A stretch of 64,000 nt of DNA from Tateyamaria omphalii (lineage in GTDB: Bacteria > Pseudomonadota > Alphaproteobacteria > Rhodobacterales > Rhodobacteraceae): assembly GCF_001969365.1 (NCBI RefSeq), contig NZ_CP019312.1, positions 3,534,001 through 3,598,000 on the forward strand, given 5' to 3'. Positions 19,871-27,496 of this stretch are shown here, piece after piece. Positions within the stretch are counted from its first letter, which is position 1. Each line of letters begins with the position of its first letter. The notes under the pieces were generated by a model. The model ran no database searches and was not told the origin of the DNA. It saw only the letters and a list, made by a program, of their open reading frames with translations. A program made the translations under genes and the position numbers.

Positions 19871-20748
19871 GTCCGCGCCCGCCCGCCATCCAGCGCCCGC
19901 CAAACCCACAACAGGCCGGATTGCGCAGGCGTGTCCGTATGGTGCAACCCGTACTGCCAGCCCGCGACACCACACAGATGCTGCAACTCGGCCTTGCGTT
20001 CGGCCAGACGCGCCAGATACCGATCCTTGAGGTCCGATGCCTTCAACGTCTCATGCTCCAACGTGCCGCCCACGCTTTCAAAGATGGTGCGACCTCGAAA
20101 CGGAAACGCCTCCTCTGCCGGGTCGAGCACATGCAGCAGCACACCACGCACGCCGCGATCTGCCGCCTTGGTCAGCGCGGTCTTTACATCGTCAATATTT
20201 CCCATGAAATCCGAGACAAAGACGGCCCGCGCGTGCGGGATCATGGCCCGGTGTTCGGGCGGCTCATAGTCTTGCTCCGCATCCTCGGTAAACATCTCGG
20301 CCAACCGCAAGATCTGCGCATTGCCCCGGCGTGGCGGCAGGCGCGTGCCGGTCAGGCCGACCCGCTCTCCGCCCCGGATCAACAGGATCGCCGTGGCCAG
20401 CCCGAGAACACGGGCGCGCTCTGCCTTGGACGGCAGATCGTCGCTGGAGGCAAAGCGCATCGCGGCTCCCTGATCGACCCACAGCATCACGGATTGCGCG
20501 ATCTGCCATTCACGCTCGCGCACGAACTGCACGTCGCCCATGGCGCTGCGCCGGTGATCAATCATACGGCGGCTGTCGCCGATCTGCGCCGGGCGATACT
20601 GCCAGAAATCATCGCCCATCCCGGCGCGGCGGCGGCCATGCTCGCCCAGCAGAACGGCACCGGCCAACTGCTCTGCCCGCGCCAGCAGCGCAGGCAGGCG
20701 CGCGGCCTGCGTTTCGGCCTTTTCGCGCAGGGCGAGCGGAGTGATCAC
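19867..20748 (-). CDS. DUF58 domain-containing protein
   Basis: A 293-residue soluble protein. The DUF58 signature is clear in DDFWQYRPAQIGDSRRMIDH (about residues 46-65) followed by RREWQ-type residues. The rest reads as a VWA-like Rossmann fold with AVFVSDFMGNIDD as a plausible metal-site strand. DUF58 proteins are the usual partners of MoxR AAA ATPases and probably act as substrate or target adaptors, but this is inference for the family. The start is a GTG that overlaps the MoxR stop (GTGA), and its own stop overlaps the next ATG, so it is coupled on both sides. Confidence 0.88.
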   Translation of the reverse strand: MITPLALREKAETQAARLPALLARAEQLAGAVLLGEHGRRRAGMGDDFWQYRPAQIGDSRRMIDHRRSAMGDVQFVREREWQIAQSVMLWVDQGAAMRFASSDDLPSKAERARVLGLATAILLIRGGERVGLTGTRLPPRRGNAQILRLAEMFTEDAEQDYEPPEHRAMIPHARAVFVSDFMGNIDDVKTALTKAADRGVRGVLLHVLDPAEEAFPFRGRTIFESVGGTLEHETLKASDLKDRYLARLAERKAELQHLCGVAGWQYGLHHTDTPAQSGLLWVWRALDGGRART

Positions 20749-21752
20749 GCGGCGGCGTCCTTGCGGCTCAGCCCGGCGGCTGTTTCTTCGATCAGGTCGG
20801 ACAGGCTGTCGCCGCGGGCGCGCGCGGCAAAGTTCAGGGCCATGCGGTGGATGAGAACGGGGCGGGCCATGTCGATGACGTCCTCAGCCGATGGCGCGAG
20901 ACGGCCCTGCAACAAAGCCCGAGCGCGGACGGCCAGCATCAACGCTTGAGCCGCACGGGGCCCAGGGCCCCAGGCGACGGTTTCCTTGACCTTTTCAGAC
21001 GCGTCGGCCTCGCCCGGACGGAAGGCGCGGACCAGATCCAAAATCATCTCGACCACGCTGTCGCCCACCGGCATGCGGCGCAAGAGGGTCTGGGCGGCCA
21101 GCAATTCCGCGCCGGTGAAGACGGCCGTCGATTGCGCATCCTCGGTCCCTGTCGTGGCCAGCAGGATGTCGCGCTCGGTCCCGCGATCAGGATACATCAC
21201 GTCGATTTGCACAAGAAAGCGATCAAGCTGCGCTTCCGGCAATGGGTAAGTGCCTTCTTGCTCAATGGGGTTCTGCGTGGCCAGCACATGAAATGGGGTG
21301 CCCAACGCGCGGTCATGACCGGCCACCGTCACAGTCTTTTCCTGCATCGCCTGCAACAACGCGGATTGGGTCCGGGGCGAGGCGCGGTTGATCTCGTCCG
21401 CCATTAGAAGCTGGCAAAAGATTGGGCCAGGCACAAAGCGGAACTCACGATGCCCGTCTTCTGCCGTGTCCAGCACTTCCGAGCCCAGAATGTCCGCAGG
21501 CATCAGATCTGGCGTAAACTGAATGCGGCTGCCGTCCAGCCCCATGACCGTGCTGAGCGTTTCGACCAGCCGCGTCTTGCCCAGACCGGGCAGGCCGATC
21601 AGCAGCCCGTGCCCGCCACACAGCAGAGCCGTCAGGGTCAGGTCCACGACCCGTTCCTGCCCGATAAAGCGCTTGGTGATCGAGGCCTTGGCCTCTGCCA
21701 GTTTGCCACCAAGTGTCTCGATTTCGGCAACAAGGTCCTCTGCGTCGGTCAT
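20745..21752 (-). CDS. MoxR family AAA+ ATPase
   Basis: A 335-residue AAA+ protein of the MoxR branch, thought to act as a chaperone for maturation of envelope or metal-containing complexes. Walker A is GLPGLGKT (residues 53-60), Walker B LLMADEIN (about 115-122), followed by RASPRTQSALLQAMQE, the sensor-like MoxR signature; TQNPIEQEGTYPLPEAQLDRF is also diagnostic. It is the first gene of a four-gene operon whose members all overlap by four bases. The ATG at 21752 has AAAGAGATG just upstream; a longer open frame to 21848 would reach into the intergenic space shared with the divergent DUF1285 gene. Confidence 0.93.
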   Translation of the reverse strand: MTDAEDLVAEIETLGGKLAEAKASITKRFIGQERVVDLTLTALLCGGHGLLIGLPGLGKTRLVETLSTVMGLDGSRIQFTPDLMPADILGSEVLDTAEDGHREFRFVPGPIFCQLLMADEINRASPRTQSALLQAMQEKTVTVAGHDRALGTPFHVLATQNPIEQEGTYPLPEAQLDRFLVQIDVMYPDRGTERDILLATTGTEDAQSTAVFTGAELLAAQTLLRRMPVGDSVVEMILDLVRAFRPGEADASEKVKETVAWGPGPRAAQALMLAVRARALLQGRLAPSAEDVIDMARPVLIHRMALNFAARARGDSLSDLIEETAAGLSRKDAAA

Positions 21753-21811
21753 GACATCTCTTTCGTTCGGAATATATGATCGTTGATACCAACCTATTGC
21801 CTTAGTGGAGA

Positions 21812-22399
21812 ATGGCAAAAGATATGAGCGGACAAAAAACCGTGACACCAGACGCCGAGGGCCTTGTGGCGTCTATCACTGCTGCAAAAACACGCGGTTT
21901 GCCGCCGGTGCACCTGTGGAACCCGCCGTTCTGTGGCGATCTGGACATGCGGATTGCCCGGAACGGGACATGGTTTTACCAGGGCACACCCATCGGGCGG
22001 CCCGGCTTGGTCAAGCTGTTCTCGTCGATATTGAAGCGTGAGGATGGCAAGTATTTCCTCGTGACCCCGGTCGAGAAGGTGGGGATCACGGTGGAGGATG
22101 CGCCCTTTGTCGCCATCGACTTCGAGGCGTCGGGAGAAGGCAAAGATCAGGTGCTGCGGTTTGTGACCCATGTGGATGATGTCGCCGAGGCGGGGCCAGA
22201 GCATCCCATCCGGGTGGAGCGGGAAGCACAAACGGGCGAGCCGTCGCCCTATGTCCTGATCCGCGCGGGCCTCGAGGCGCTGATCGACCGCAAGAGTTTC
22301 TACCGGCTGGTGGATCTGGGCACACATCACGATGGGTGGTTCGGCATTTGGTCCTCGGGCCAGTTCTTTGGCATTATCCCATCGGACGAGCTGCCTTGA
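21812..22399 (+). CDS. DUF1285 domain-containing protein
   Basis: A 195-residue soluble protein of the DUF1285 family. The family core is visible as PPVHLWNPPFCGDLDMRIARNG and TWFYQGTPIGRPGLVKLFSSIL, then YFLVTPVEKVGITVEDAPFVA, with no membrane segments. The family has a beta-rich fold of unknown function and is frequent next to MoxR operons in Alphaproteobacteria, as here, where it is divergent from moxR. Two start codons compete: the ATG at 21812 lies directly after GGAG (spacing too short) and the ATG at 21824 lies 13 bases after it. The shorter protein would begin MSGQKTVTP. I keep the longer form without strong preference. Confidence 0.82.
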   Translation: MAKDMSGQKTVTPDAEGLVASITAAKTRGLPPVHLWNPPFCGDLDMRIARNGTWFYQGTPIGRPGLVKLFSSILKREDGKYFLVTPVEKVGITVEDAPFVAIDFEASGEGKDQVLRFVTHVDDVAEAGPEHPIRVEREAQTGEPSPYVLIRAGLEALIDRKSFYRLVDLGTHHDGWFGIWSSGQFFGIIPSDELP

Positions 22400-22405
22400 C
22401 CTGCG

Positions 22406-22430
22406 GGCGCAGGACACCTGCGCCTTACGA
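22406..22430 (+). repeat. REP-like palindrome, unit 1 (forward)
   Basis: GGCGCAGG-ACA-CCTGCGCC, an 8-bp perfect stem with an ACA loop, followed by TTACGA. It starts six bases after the DUF1285 stop and faces unit 2 at 22492-22515. Confidence 0.7.
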
Positions 22431-22491
22431 TGTGCACAGCCGGTGTGCGATTTCTTCGATGGCCAAGCGGATGCGGTTCTTGCACCTTCTG

Positions 22492-22515
22492 TCGTAACGC
22501 GGACGTGTCGTCCGC
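22492..22515 (-). repeat. REP-like palindrome, unit 2 (reverse)
   Basis: TCGTAA-C-GCGGACG-TGT-CGTCCGC. Read on the minus strand this is GCGGACG-ACA-CGTCCGC-GTTACGA, the same architecture as unit 1 with a different but self-complementary stem. It ends about five bases before the ribosome site of the SDR gene. Confidence 0.7.
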
Positions 22516-22533
22516 CCGGCAGGAGGTTCGATT

Positions 22534-23235
22534 ATGACCCAAGGCACGGCTTTGATCATCGGCGCGGGCAGTGGCCTGTCCGCAGCGCTGGCCCGGCAAT
22601 TGCACGGCCGCGGCTACGATCTGGTTCTGGGTGCGCGGAACACGGACAAGCTGGCGGATCTGGCGCACCAGACGGAGGCCCGCACCGTGGCGCTGGACGG
22701 CAGCGATCCTGCGGCGGTTGCGGCACTGTTTGCCGGGCTTGATGGGCCCTTGCGCGTGGCGATCTACAACCCTTCGGCGCGCCAGCGCGGGCCGATTGCC
22801 GATCTCGAACCGGAAGCTGTGCGGCGCGCGGTTGAGGTCACGGCCTTTGGTGCCTTTTTGATGGGTCAGGCGGCGGCCCGGGTGATGCAGGATCAAGAGC
22901 CTCGGGCGGGAAAGCGCGGCACGATCCTGTTCACCGGCGCCTCTGCCGGGGTGAAAGGGTTTGCCCAGTCGGCGCCCTTTGCGATGGGCAAGTTCGCGCA
23001 GCGGGGCCTTGCCCAGTCCATGGCGCGCGAGCTGCACCCCAAGGGCATCCACGTGGCCTGGGTCAACATCGACGGTGGTATTTCGAATACCGCGCGGGCT
23101 GAGCGGACCGATGATGGGACGGACCAGATGCTTGACCCGGAGGCGATCGCGACAAGCTATTTACACCTGATAGACCAGCACCGATCCGCGTGGTCCAATG
23201 AGCTCAGCCTGCGGCCTTGGGTTGAAAGCTTCTGA
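22534..23235 (+). CDS. SDR family oxidoreductase-like protein with Phe in place of catalytic Tyr
   Basis: A 233-residue classical-size short-chain dehydrogenase. The Rossmann glycine motif is GAGSGLS (residues 10-16), and R35 in the GAR segment suggests a preference for NADP. The expected NNAG-type motif is altered (NPSAR). The catalytic Ser is S137 (TGAS), but the YxxxK tetrad position reads F149-A-M-G-K153, so the proton-donating tyrosine is missing while Lys is kept. It may be a non-enzymatic or altered-chemistry SDR. The start is secure: AGGAGG lies eight bases before the ATG. It is followed by the isomerase-like gene with 42 bases between, probably in one operon. Confidence 0.85.
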   Translation: MTQGTALIIGAGSGLSAALARQLHGRGYDLVLGARNTDKLADLAHQTEARTVALDGSDPAAVAALFAGLDGPLRVAIYNPSARQRGPIADLEPEAVRRAVEVTAFGAFLMGQAAARVMQDQEPRAGKRGTILFTGASAGVKGFAQSAPFAMGKFAQRGLAQSMARELHPKGIHVAWVNIDGGISNTARAERTDDGTDQMLDPEAIATSYLHLIDQHRSAWSNELSLRPWVESF

Positions 23236-23277
23236 TCGCGCTGGCGGCGGCCCGCACGGCAGGCTAGGGTCCGGCCA

Positions 23278-24039
23278 ATGCCACGTTTCGCTGCCAATCT
23301 GAGCTATCTTTGGGCCGAGTTGCCCTATCTTGACCGGTTCGATGCAGCGGCGGAGGCCGGGTTTCTGGCGGTTGAGGTCCAACAGCCCTATGACGTGCCC
23401 GCGCCAGAAACACAGGCGGCGCTGCATCGGAACGGATTGCAATTTGTGCTGCTGAACGCGCCGGGGCCGAATTACGCCGGCGGTGCGCGCGGCTTTGCCG
23501 CTGTGCCGGGCGGAGAGGCGCGGTTCGATTACGATATGCGCCGCGCCGTGCGCTATGCTCAGGCGCTCGGCGCCTCGATCATTCACGTCATGAGCGGGGA
23601 CGGGTCGGGTGCGGCGGCGCGGAGTACGCTCGTGTCCAACCTCAAGCGGGCCGCAGCGACCTTGCCGGGTGGATTGACCCTCACGCTGGAGCCGCTCTGC
23701 CCGCAAAGCCAGCCAGACTACTTTCTGGACAGTTTCGACTTGGCTGCAGAGGTGATCGACGCCGTGGGTGCGCGCAATGTCGGGCTGCAATTCGACAGCT
23801 ACCACGCACAGGAGATCACGGGAGATGCGCTGGGCGTGTTCGAGGCGATGTTTCCTTTGATCCGTCATATTCAGATCGGTGACGCGCCCGGGCGGAGCCC
23901 GCCGGGGACGGGCCGTGTCGACATCCCGGCCCTGTTTGCGGCGATTGATGCCCGCGGCTATGAGGGATGGGTCAGCGCCGAGTATCGGACAGAGGGGCGC
24001 ACGGAGAAAACGCTCGACTGGATGCGCCCGAGCGGGTGA
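23278..24039 (+). CDS. Hydroxypyruvate isomerase family TIM-barrel protein
   Basis: A 253-residue xylose-isomerase-like TIM barrel. It begins MPRFAANLSYLWAELPYLDR, the typical start of the hydroxypyruvate isomerase (Hyi/OtnI) group. Candidate metal-binding acids occur in TLTLEPLCPQ (E of strand 5), QFDSYHAQ (D and H), HIQIGDAPGR and SAEY near the end, in the order expected for the family. These enzymes interconvert hydroxypyruvate and tartronate semialdehyde, or related 2-oxo acids, in glyoxylate-type metabolism. The substrate cannot be fixed from sequence. The neighbouring SDR would be a natural reductase partner, but that enzyme has lost its catalytic Tyr. Confidence 0.82.
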   Translation: MPRFAANLSYLWAELPYLDRFDAAAEAGFLAVEVQQPYDVPAPETQAALHRNGLQFVLLNAPGPNYAGGARGFAAVPGGEARFDYDMRRAVRYAQALGASIIHVMSGDGSGAAARSTLVSNLKRAAATLPGGLTLTLEPLCPQSQPDYFLDSFDLAAEVIDAVGARNVGLQFDSYHAQEITGDALGVFEAMFPLIRHIQIGDAPGRSPPGTGRVDIPALFAAIDARGYEGWVSAEYRTEGRTEKTLDWMRPSG

Positions 24040-24098
24040 TTGCGCGTGGTGCTGGATGCGGTACATCTGGGCCCGAAGAGATGAGCCAGGAGGCCGCG

Positions 24099-24326
24099 AT
24101 GATCCCTGCCCGATATGCCCATATTGCCTTCGGTTTCGTTCTGAGCGGGATGATGTCGTTTCTGGTGTCGGGGATTTCGACCCTTCTGACGCTGGGGCCT
24201 GTGGCTGGATTTCCGGGGCTGTGGATCGGGGCCTGGTTGCCCAGTTGGGCCGTTGCCTTTCCCATCGTTTTGGTGGTGGCTCCGATCGCGCGGAAATTGG
24301 TGGCGAAACTGACCATTCCGGATTGA
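24099..24326 (+). CDS. DUF2798 small membrane protein
   Basis: A 75-residue protein with two predicted helices, AHIAFGFVLSGMMSFLVSGIST and a second around PGLWIGAWLPSWAVAFPIVLVV, ending in APIARKLVAKLT. This two-helix layout and the ending are the hallmark of DUF2798 proteins, whose role is unknown. I used the ATG at 24099 because AGGAGG lies five bases upstream. An ATG 18 bases before it contains that ribosome site and would add MSQEAA. Confidence 0.8.
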   Translation: MIPARYAHIAFGFVLSGMMSFLVSGISTLLTLGPVAGFPGLWIGAWLPSWAVAFPIVLVVAPIARKLVAKLTIPD

Positions 24327-24337
24327 GACCGGTGCCT

Positions 24338-24352
24338 GTCCCATGGTGGGAC
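24338..24352. terminator. Short hairpin after the DUF2798 gene
   Basis: GTCCCA-TGG-TGGGAC, a perfect 6-bp stem 11 bases after the stop, without a T-run. It could be a weak terminator or merely a palindrome. Confidence 0.25.
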
Positions 24353-24447
24353 TGCGGCACGCCTGAATGAAATCAAGGGGTTGCAGCGGCGGATTTACCG
24401 GATGTTAAGCCTTGGGCCGATCCGGCCGCCCCTGGACGGACGGGGTC

Positions 24448-25020
24448 TTACCTGCGGAACGGGGACGGGCGCTGGCCGGCGCGGGCGGAGGCGGTGACGT
24501 CGGTGATCCGCCTGGCGCGCGTGGGTGCGGTCTTGGCCGTCTTGATCCATTCGAGCGTGCCCCGTTTGACGGAGCGGGGGTAGGCATCCCACACGCCGTG
24601 CAGGTCGCCTTGTTTCAGGGCCCGGGCGAGGTCCTGAGGCACCTCGAGCCGTTCCACATCGTCCAGAAACGCCCACATCCCGTTGGCCTGTGCGCTGTCA
24701 ATGAGCGCCTCGCCCGCGGGCGTCATGGCGCCGGAGGCGCGGGCGGCTTCGACCTTGGCCTTGTTCACGGCGGACCAGGCCGAGTTCGGGTTCCGGGGCG
24801 AGATGCGGTAGGACGACCGGGCGTCGTCCACCTTGCGGGTGACGCTGTCGATCCAGCCCCAGCAGAGCAACTCTTCGATTGCGTCGCCCCAGGGCAGGTG
24901 GTGCGGTGACGGTTTCTTGTAAACGACAAGCCAGACCGAGTTGGCGGTGGCGTGGTTGGCAGACAGCCACGCGCGCAGTTCGGCGCGGGACTTGACCTCG
25001 ACAGAGGGTGCGTCGCTCAT
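24448..25020 (-). CDS. YdeI/OmpD-associated family protein
   Basis: A 190-residue soluble protein of the YdeI/OmpD-associated group. Diagnostic segments are SVWLVVYKKPSPHHLPWGDA, EELLCWGWIDSVTRKVDD and SYRISPRNPNSAWSAVNK in the N-terminal half, and a Lys/Arg-rich C-terminus (GTLEWIKTAKTAPTRARRI). The family is linked to envelope or peptide stress in some bacteria, but the biochemical role is unknown. The ATG at 25020 was chosen because homologues begin shortly before the VEVKSRAELRAWL region; in-frame codons further upstream lie in decayed sequence. The gene is convergent with DUF2798 and borders the decayed island on its 5' side. Confidence 0.82.
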   Translation of the reverse strand: MSDAPSVEVKSRAELRAWLSANHATANSVWLVVYKKPSPHHLPWGDAIEELLCWGWIDSVTRKVDDARSSYRISPRNPNSAWSAVNKAKVEAARASGAMTPAGEALIDSAQANGMWAFLDDVERLEVPQDLARALKQGDLHGVWDAYPRSVKRGTLEWIKTAKTAPTRARRITDVTASARAGQRPSPFRR

Positions 25021-25259
25021 GGCGCGTCGCCCGGATACCTGGGTCCCAGGCACTTGGTTTTGAGGCTTGTCCCCGCGTGGATCATCGACGTGCCCTCCGG
25101 TCGTGGTTGGAACGGCCGTCCCTGACGGCCATCTGGTGATGACAGTCTACACCGTGCAGGCCATTCGGACACCAAAAGCCCGACTTCGGCAAAGCATCGC
25201 GCGCGATCCTGGCGCTGCTGGCCGAGATTTTGGGCGTGATTTTGGGCGGGGTGCATCGG

Positions 25260-25780
25260 GCGGGCGGTGTGCGGTCGGCCTGCGTGCACATCGACGTGGC
25301 AAGCGGCGTCGACGGATAGTCCCCGTTCAAGCAGAAGAAGTCGCAAGGCGCGCTGCCGGTGCCGGAACTCAAGGATGAGGCCCATATCGCTGAACGCGTC
25401 GCCGTCTGCCGGTGTGTCGAGGCAACGAATCGCCCCACCACCGCTTGCGGCAACGATGGCGAAGGAGCGGCCGACGGTCGAGATGTGGAACCGGCGGATC
25501 GAACGTGGGGTGTTTCGCCATGTCGACGATGTCGGGCGCAACGGTCTGAGTTTCTTCGGAGACAAGATCATTGGGACGAGGTTGTCGCAGATGTCGGGCG
25601 ACCGGCGGCACGGATGGAATGCGTCTGGCGGGAGGCCGCACTTGCCGGACGCCGCCATGTTGCGGGTGAGATGTCTGCAATCGCCGACATCACGCCTTGC
25701 GCCGCCTTTTTCCACGGTGTGCCATCCATCACCGAGGGTGTGCCCGATCATCCCGACATGGCCCATCGGTACGCCGATCT
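25260..25780 (+). pseudogene. Glutathione S-transferase remnant with stop and frameshifts
   Basis: GST landmarks appear in the right order but in different frames. Frame 3 reads VHIDVASGVDG, then an amber codon at 25317-25319, then SPFKQKKSQGALPVPELK and HIAERVAVCRCVEA, which corresponds to the thioredoxin-fold region usually written IAESVAICRYLE. The next segment, PTVEMWNRRIERGVFRHVDD, is the start of the GST C-terminal domain and is in another frame (about 25457-25560). The helix RHVAGEMSAIADITPCAAFF, matching 'F.AGD.FSIADIT', is back in frame 3 (about 25650-25710). At least two frameshifts and one stop make an intact product impossible. The N-terminal Ser/Tyr region is not recognisable. 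Confidence 0.65.
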
Positions 25781-25975
25781 GTCGCAACGCCATGGCCCAA
25801 AATTGCCGCGGCCCCACCTGATCCACCGGATCATGTCGGGGGCTGTCCGTCCGGCGCGCCAGAAATCTGATCCCGCGATGTATGACAGGCGACAGGCGAT
25901 TATGTCGGCGTCCCAAAGGCTGTCTGTGCCCTCGACCAGGATCGGCAGGCGCAGGTTCGGGTCATGTCGTCTAAG
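25748..25975 (-). pseudogene. Second GST-like fragment, opposite strand
   Basis: On the minus strand one frame reads RHDPNLRLPILVEG, then SLWDADIIACRLSYIAGSDF and APDMIRWIRWGRGNFGPW before a stop at 25748. 'LRLPILVEG...LWDADIIA.RL' resembles the beta3-beta4-alpha3 part of GST N-terminal domains, and the following Trp-rich segment could be the start of the C-terminal domain. There is no plausible N-terminus upstream in this frame and the C-terminal domain is missing. It points tail-to-tail at the plus-strand remnant. The match is by eye and short. Confidence 0.4.
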
Positions 25976-26189
25976 CAGGCGGGCGGTTGGCGTCGTCGGG
26001 CAAGGCCGGCTTTGGGCGCAGGCTGGACCGTATGGCGCAATTGGCGTGACGGCGTGACGGGTGCGTGTGTTTCGCGGTGTCCATCGGCCCGACCCTATAT
26101 CTCGACCAGGCCGCGCGTCGTTTTCCGGGTGGAGGCCCCGCCCGGCCCCGTTTACTCTGCTGGAAAATCCCGAGCCGGAGCGTCCTGTC

Positions 26190-26978
26190 ATGTCCTTTAC
26201 CCTTGCCACATGGAACATCAATTCCGTCCGTTTGCGCGAACCCATCGTCCTGAAGCTGCTGCAGGAAGACGCGCCCGATGTGCTGTGCCTGCAAGAGTGC
26301 AAGAGCCCGGTGGACAAGATCCCCCGCGAAGGGTTCGAGGCGCTGGGCTATACCCATATGGTGGCGCGCGGCGACAAGGGCTACAACGGTGTCGCCATCC
26401 TGTCGAAGATCCCGATGGTGGAATCGAGCGCGCAGGATTTCGCGGATCTGGGCCATGCGCGCCACATTGCGGGGCAGCTTGAGAACGGCGTGACCGTCCA
26501 CAACTTCTATGTGCCTGCGGGCGGCGACGTGCCCGACCGCGACAAGAACGTGAAGTTCGGGCAGAAGCTGGATTACCTGACCGACATGCGCGACTGGTTT
26601 CATGGGGACAAGCCGCAGAAATCCATCCTTGTCGGTGATCTGAACATCGCCCCGCGCGAGGATGATGTGTGGTCGCACAAGCAGCTTTTGAAGGTTGTCA
26701 GCCACACGCCCATCGAGGTCGAGCATCTGGCCGAAACGCAGGACGCGGGCGGTTGGGTCGATGTCACACGCGCGGATATTCCGGAGGGGCAGCTTTATTC
26801 CTGGTGGTCCTATCGCGCCAAGGATTGGGACGCGGCCGACAAGGGCCGCCGACTGGATCACGTATGGGCCACGCCCGACATCTCGAACGCGGCGCATTCC
26901 AGCCGGATCCTGCGCGACGCGCGGGGGTGGGAGAAGCCGAGCGATCATGCGCCGGTCTTTGCGACGTTCGATCTGTGA
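26190..26978 (+). CDS. xth: Exodeoxyribonuclease III
   Basis: A 262-residue exonuclease/endonuclease/phosphatase-fold enzyme that cleaves at abasic sites and removes 3'-blocking groups in base excision repair. Visible motifs: TWNINSVRLR (Asn), LCLQECK with the metal-binding Glu, NFYVPAGGD (the Tyr loop), LVGDLNIAPREDD (Asp-Asn pair), SWWSYR, RRLDHVWAT and the C-terminal SDHAPV with the catalytic Asp-His. All catalytic positions are intact and the length is normal. The ATG at 26190 follows CCGGAG. The stop overlaps the GTG start of the GNAT gene by four bases. Confidence 0.94.
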   Translation: MSFTLATWNINSVRLREPIVLKLLQEDAPDVLCLQECKSPVDKIPREGFEALGYTHMVARGDKGYNGVAILSKIPMVESSAQDFADLGHARHIAGQLENGVTVHNFYVPAGGDVPDRDKNVKFGQKLDYLTDMRDWFHGDKPQKSILVGDLNIAPREDDVWSHKQLLKVVSHTPIEVEHLAETQDAGGWVDVTRADIPEGQLYSWWSYRAKDWDAADKGRRLDHVWATPDISNAAHSSRILRDARGWEKPSDHAPVFATFDL

Positions 26979-27451
26979 TCCGGCGCGCGCGGATTGAGGA
27001 GCGGGATGCGCTGACCGCGATGATGCACCGGTCCAAGGCGCATTGGGGCTATGACGCGGATTTCATGGCTGCGGCGCGCGCTGTGTTGCAGCTGTCTCCG
27101 CTGGATTTCGAGAGCGAGCGGCTTGTTGTTTTTGACGACGGGGTGCCGCAGGGTCTGTGCAAGCTGGGGATCGAGGGTGAGATGGCTCAGGTGGACAAGC
27201 TGTTCGTGGCGCCCGAAGGGATGGGCAGGGGCGTTGGCCGCGCCCTGATGGAGTGGGCCATTGAGACGGCCCGTGCGGCGGGTGCCAAGCGGATGGAGAT
27301 CGAAGCGGACCCGGATGCGGCGCCGTTCTATGCACGCATGGGCGCGCGCGAGATCGGGCGCGTGCCGTCCGAGGCCATCGCGGGCCGCACGCTGCCGCTG
27401 ATGCAGATTGACCTTACCGACTTGGCACGGGGCGGATTGAGGTCCATATAA
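26975..27451 (+). CDS. GNAT family N-acetyltransferase
   Basis: A 158-residue GCN5-related acyltransferase. The acetyl-CoA pyrophosphate loop is VAPEGMGRGVGRALMEWA (about residues 77-94, the R/Q-x-x-G-x-G/A type), preceded by the beta4 strand MAQVDKLFV. The C-terminal beta-bulge part, FYARMGAREIG, is typical. The acceptor is unknown. The GTG at 26975 is inferred because it gives a GTGA overlap with the xth stop, indicating translational coupling, and the protein then starts directly with the first beta strand (IRRARIEERDA). Confidence 0.85.
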   Translation: MIRRARIEERDALTAMMHRSKAHWGYDADFMAAARAVLQLSPLDFESERLVVFDDGVPQGLCKLGIEGEMAQVDKLFVAPEGMGRGVGRALMEWAIETARAAGAKRMEIEADPDAAPFYARMGAREIGRVPSEAIAGRTLPLMQIDLTDLARGGLRSI

Positions 27452-27496
27452 AGCGCCATCTGCTGCCCTCTGAACGCGCTGCGAAGGAATGACGAT

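Larger units (their letters stand above)
25021..26189. other. Gene-poor decayed island
   Basis: About 1.17 kb with no intact gene between the YdeI-like gene and xth. Frames are open on both strands only because of high GC. The protein-like content is two GST-like remnants, listed separately. I see no transposase, terminal repeat or tRNA that would explain the decay. The last 130 bases before xth hold no recognisable signal beyond CCGGAG about eight bases before its ATG. Confidence 0.6.

Noticed and set aside
21753..21848. Longer MoxR protein starting at 21848
   Set aside because: It would run through the divergent promoter region and past the DUF1285 start; the ATG at 21752 has a ribosome site.
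25017..25916. 299-codon minus-strand frame in the decayed island
   Set aside because: No family resemblance along its length; it changes character between segments, and the GST-like signals lie in other frames.
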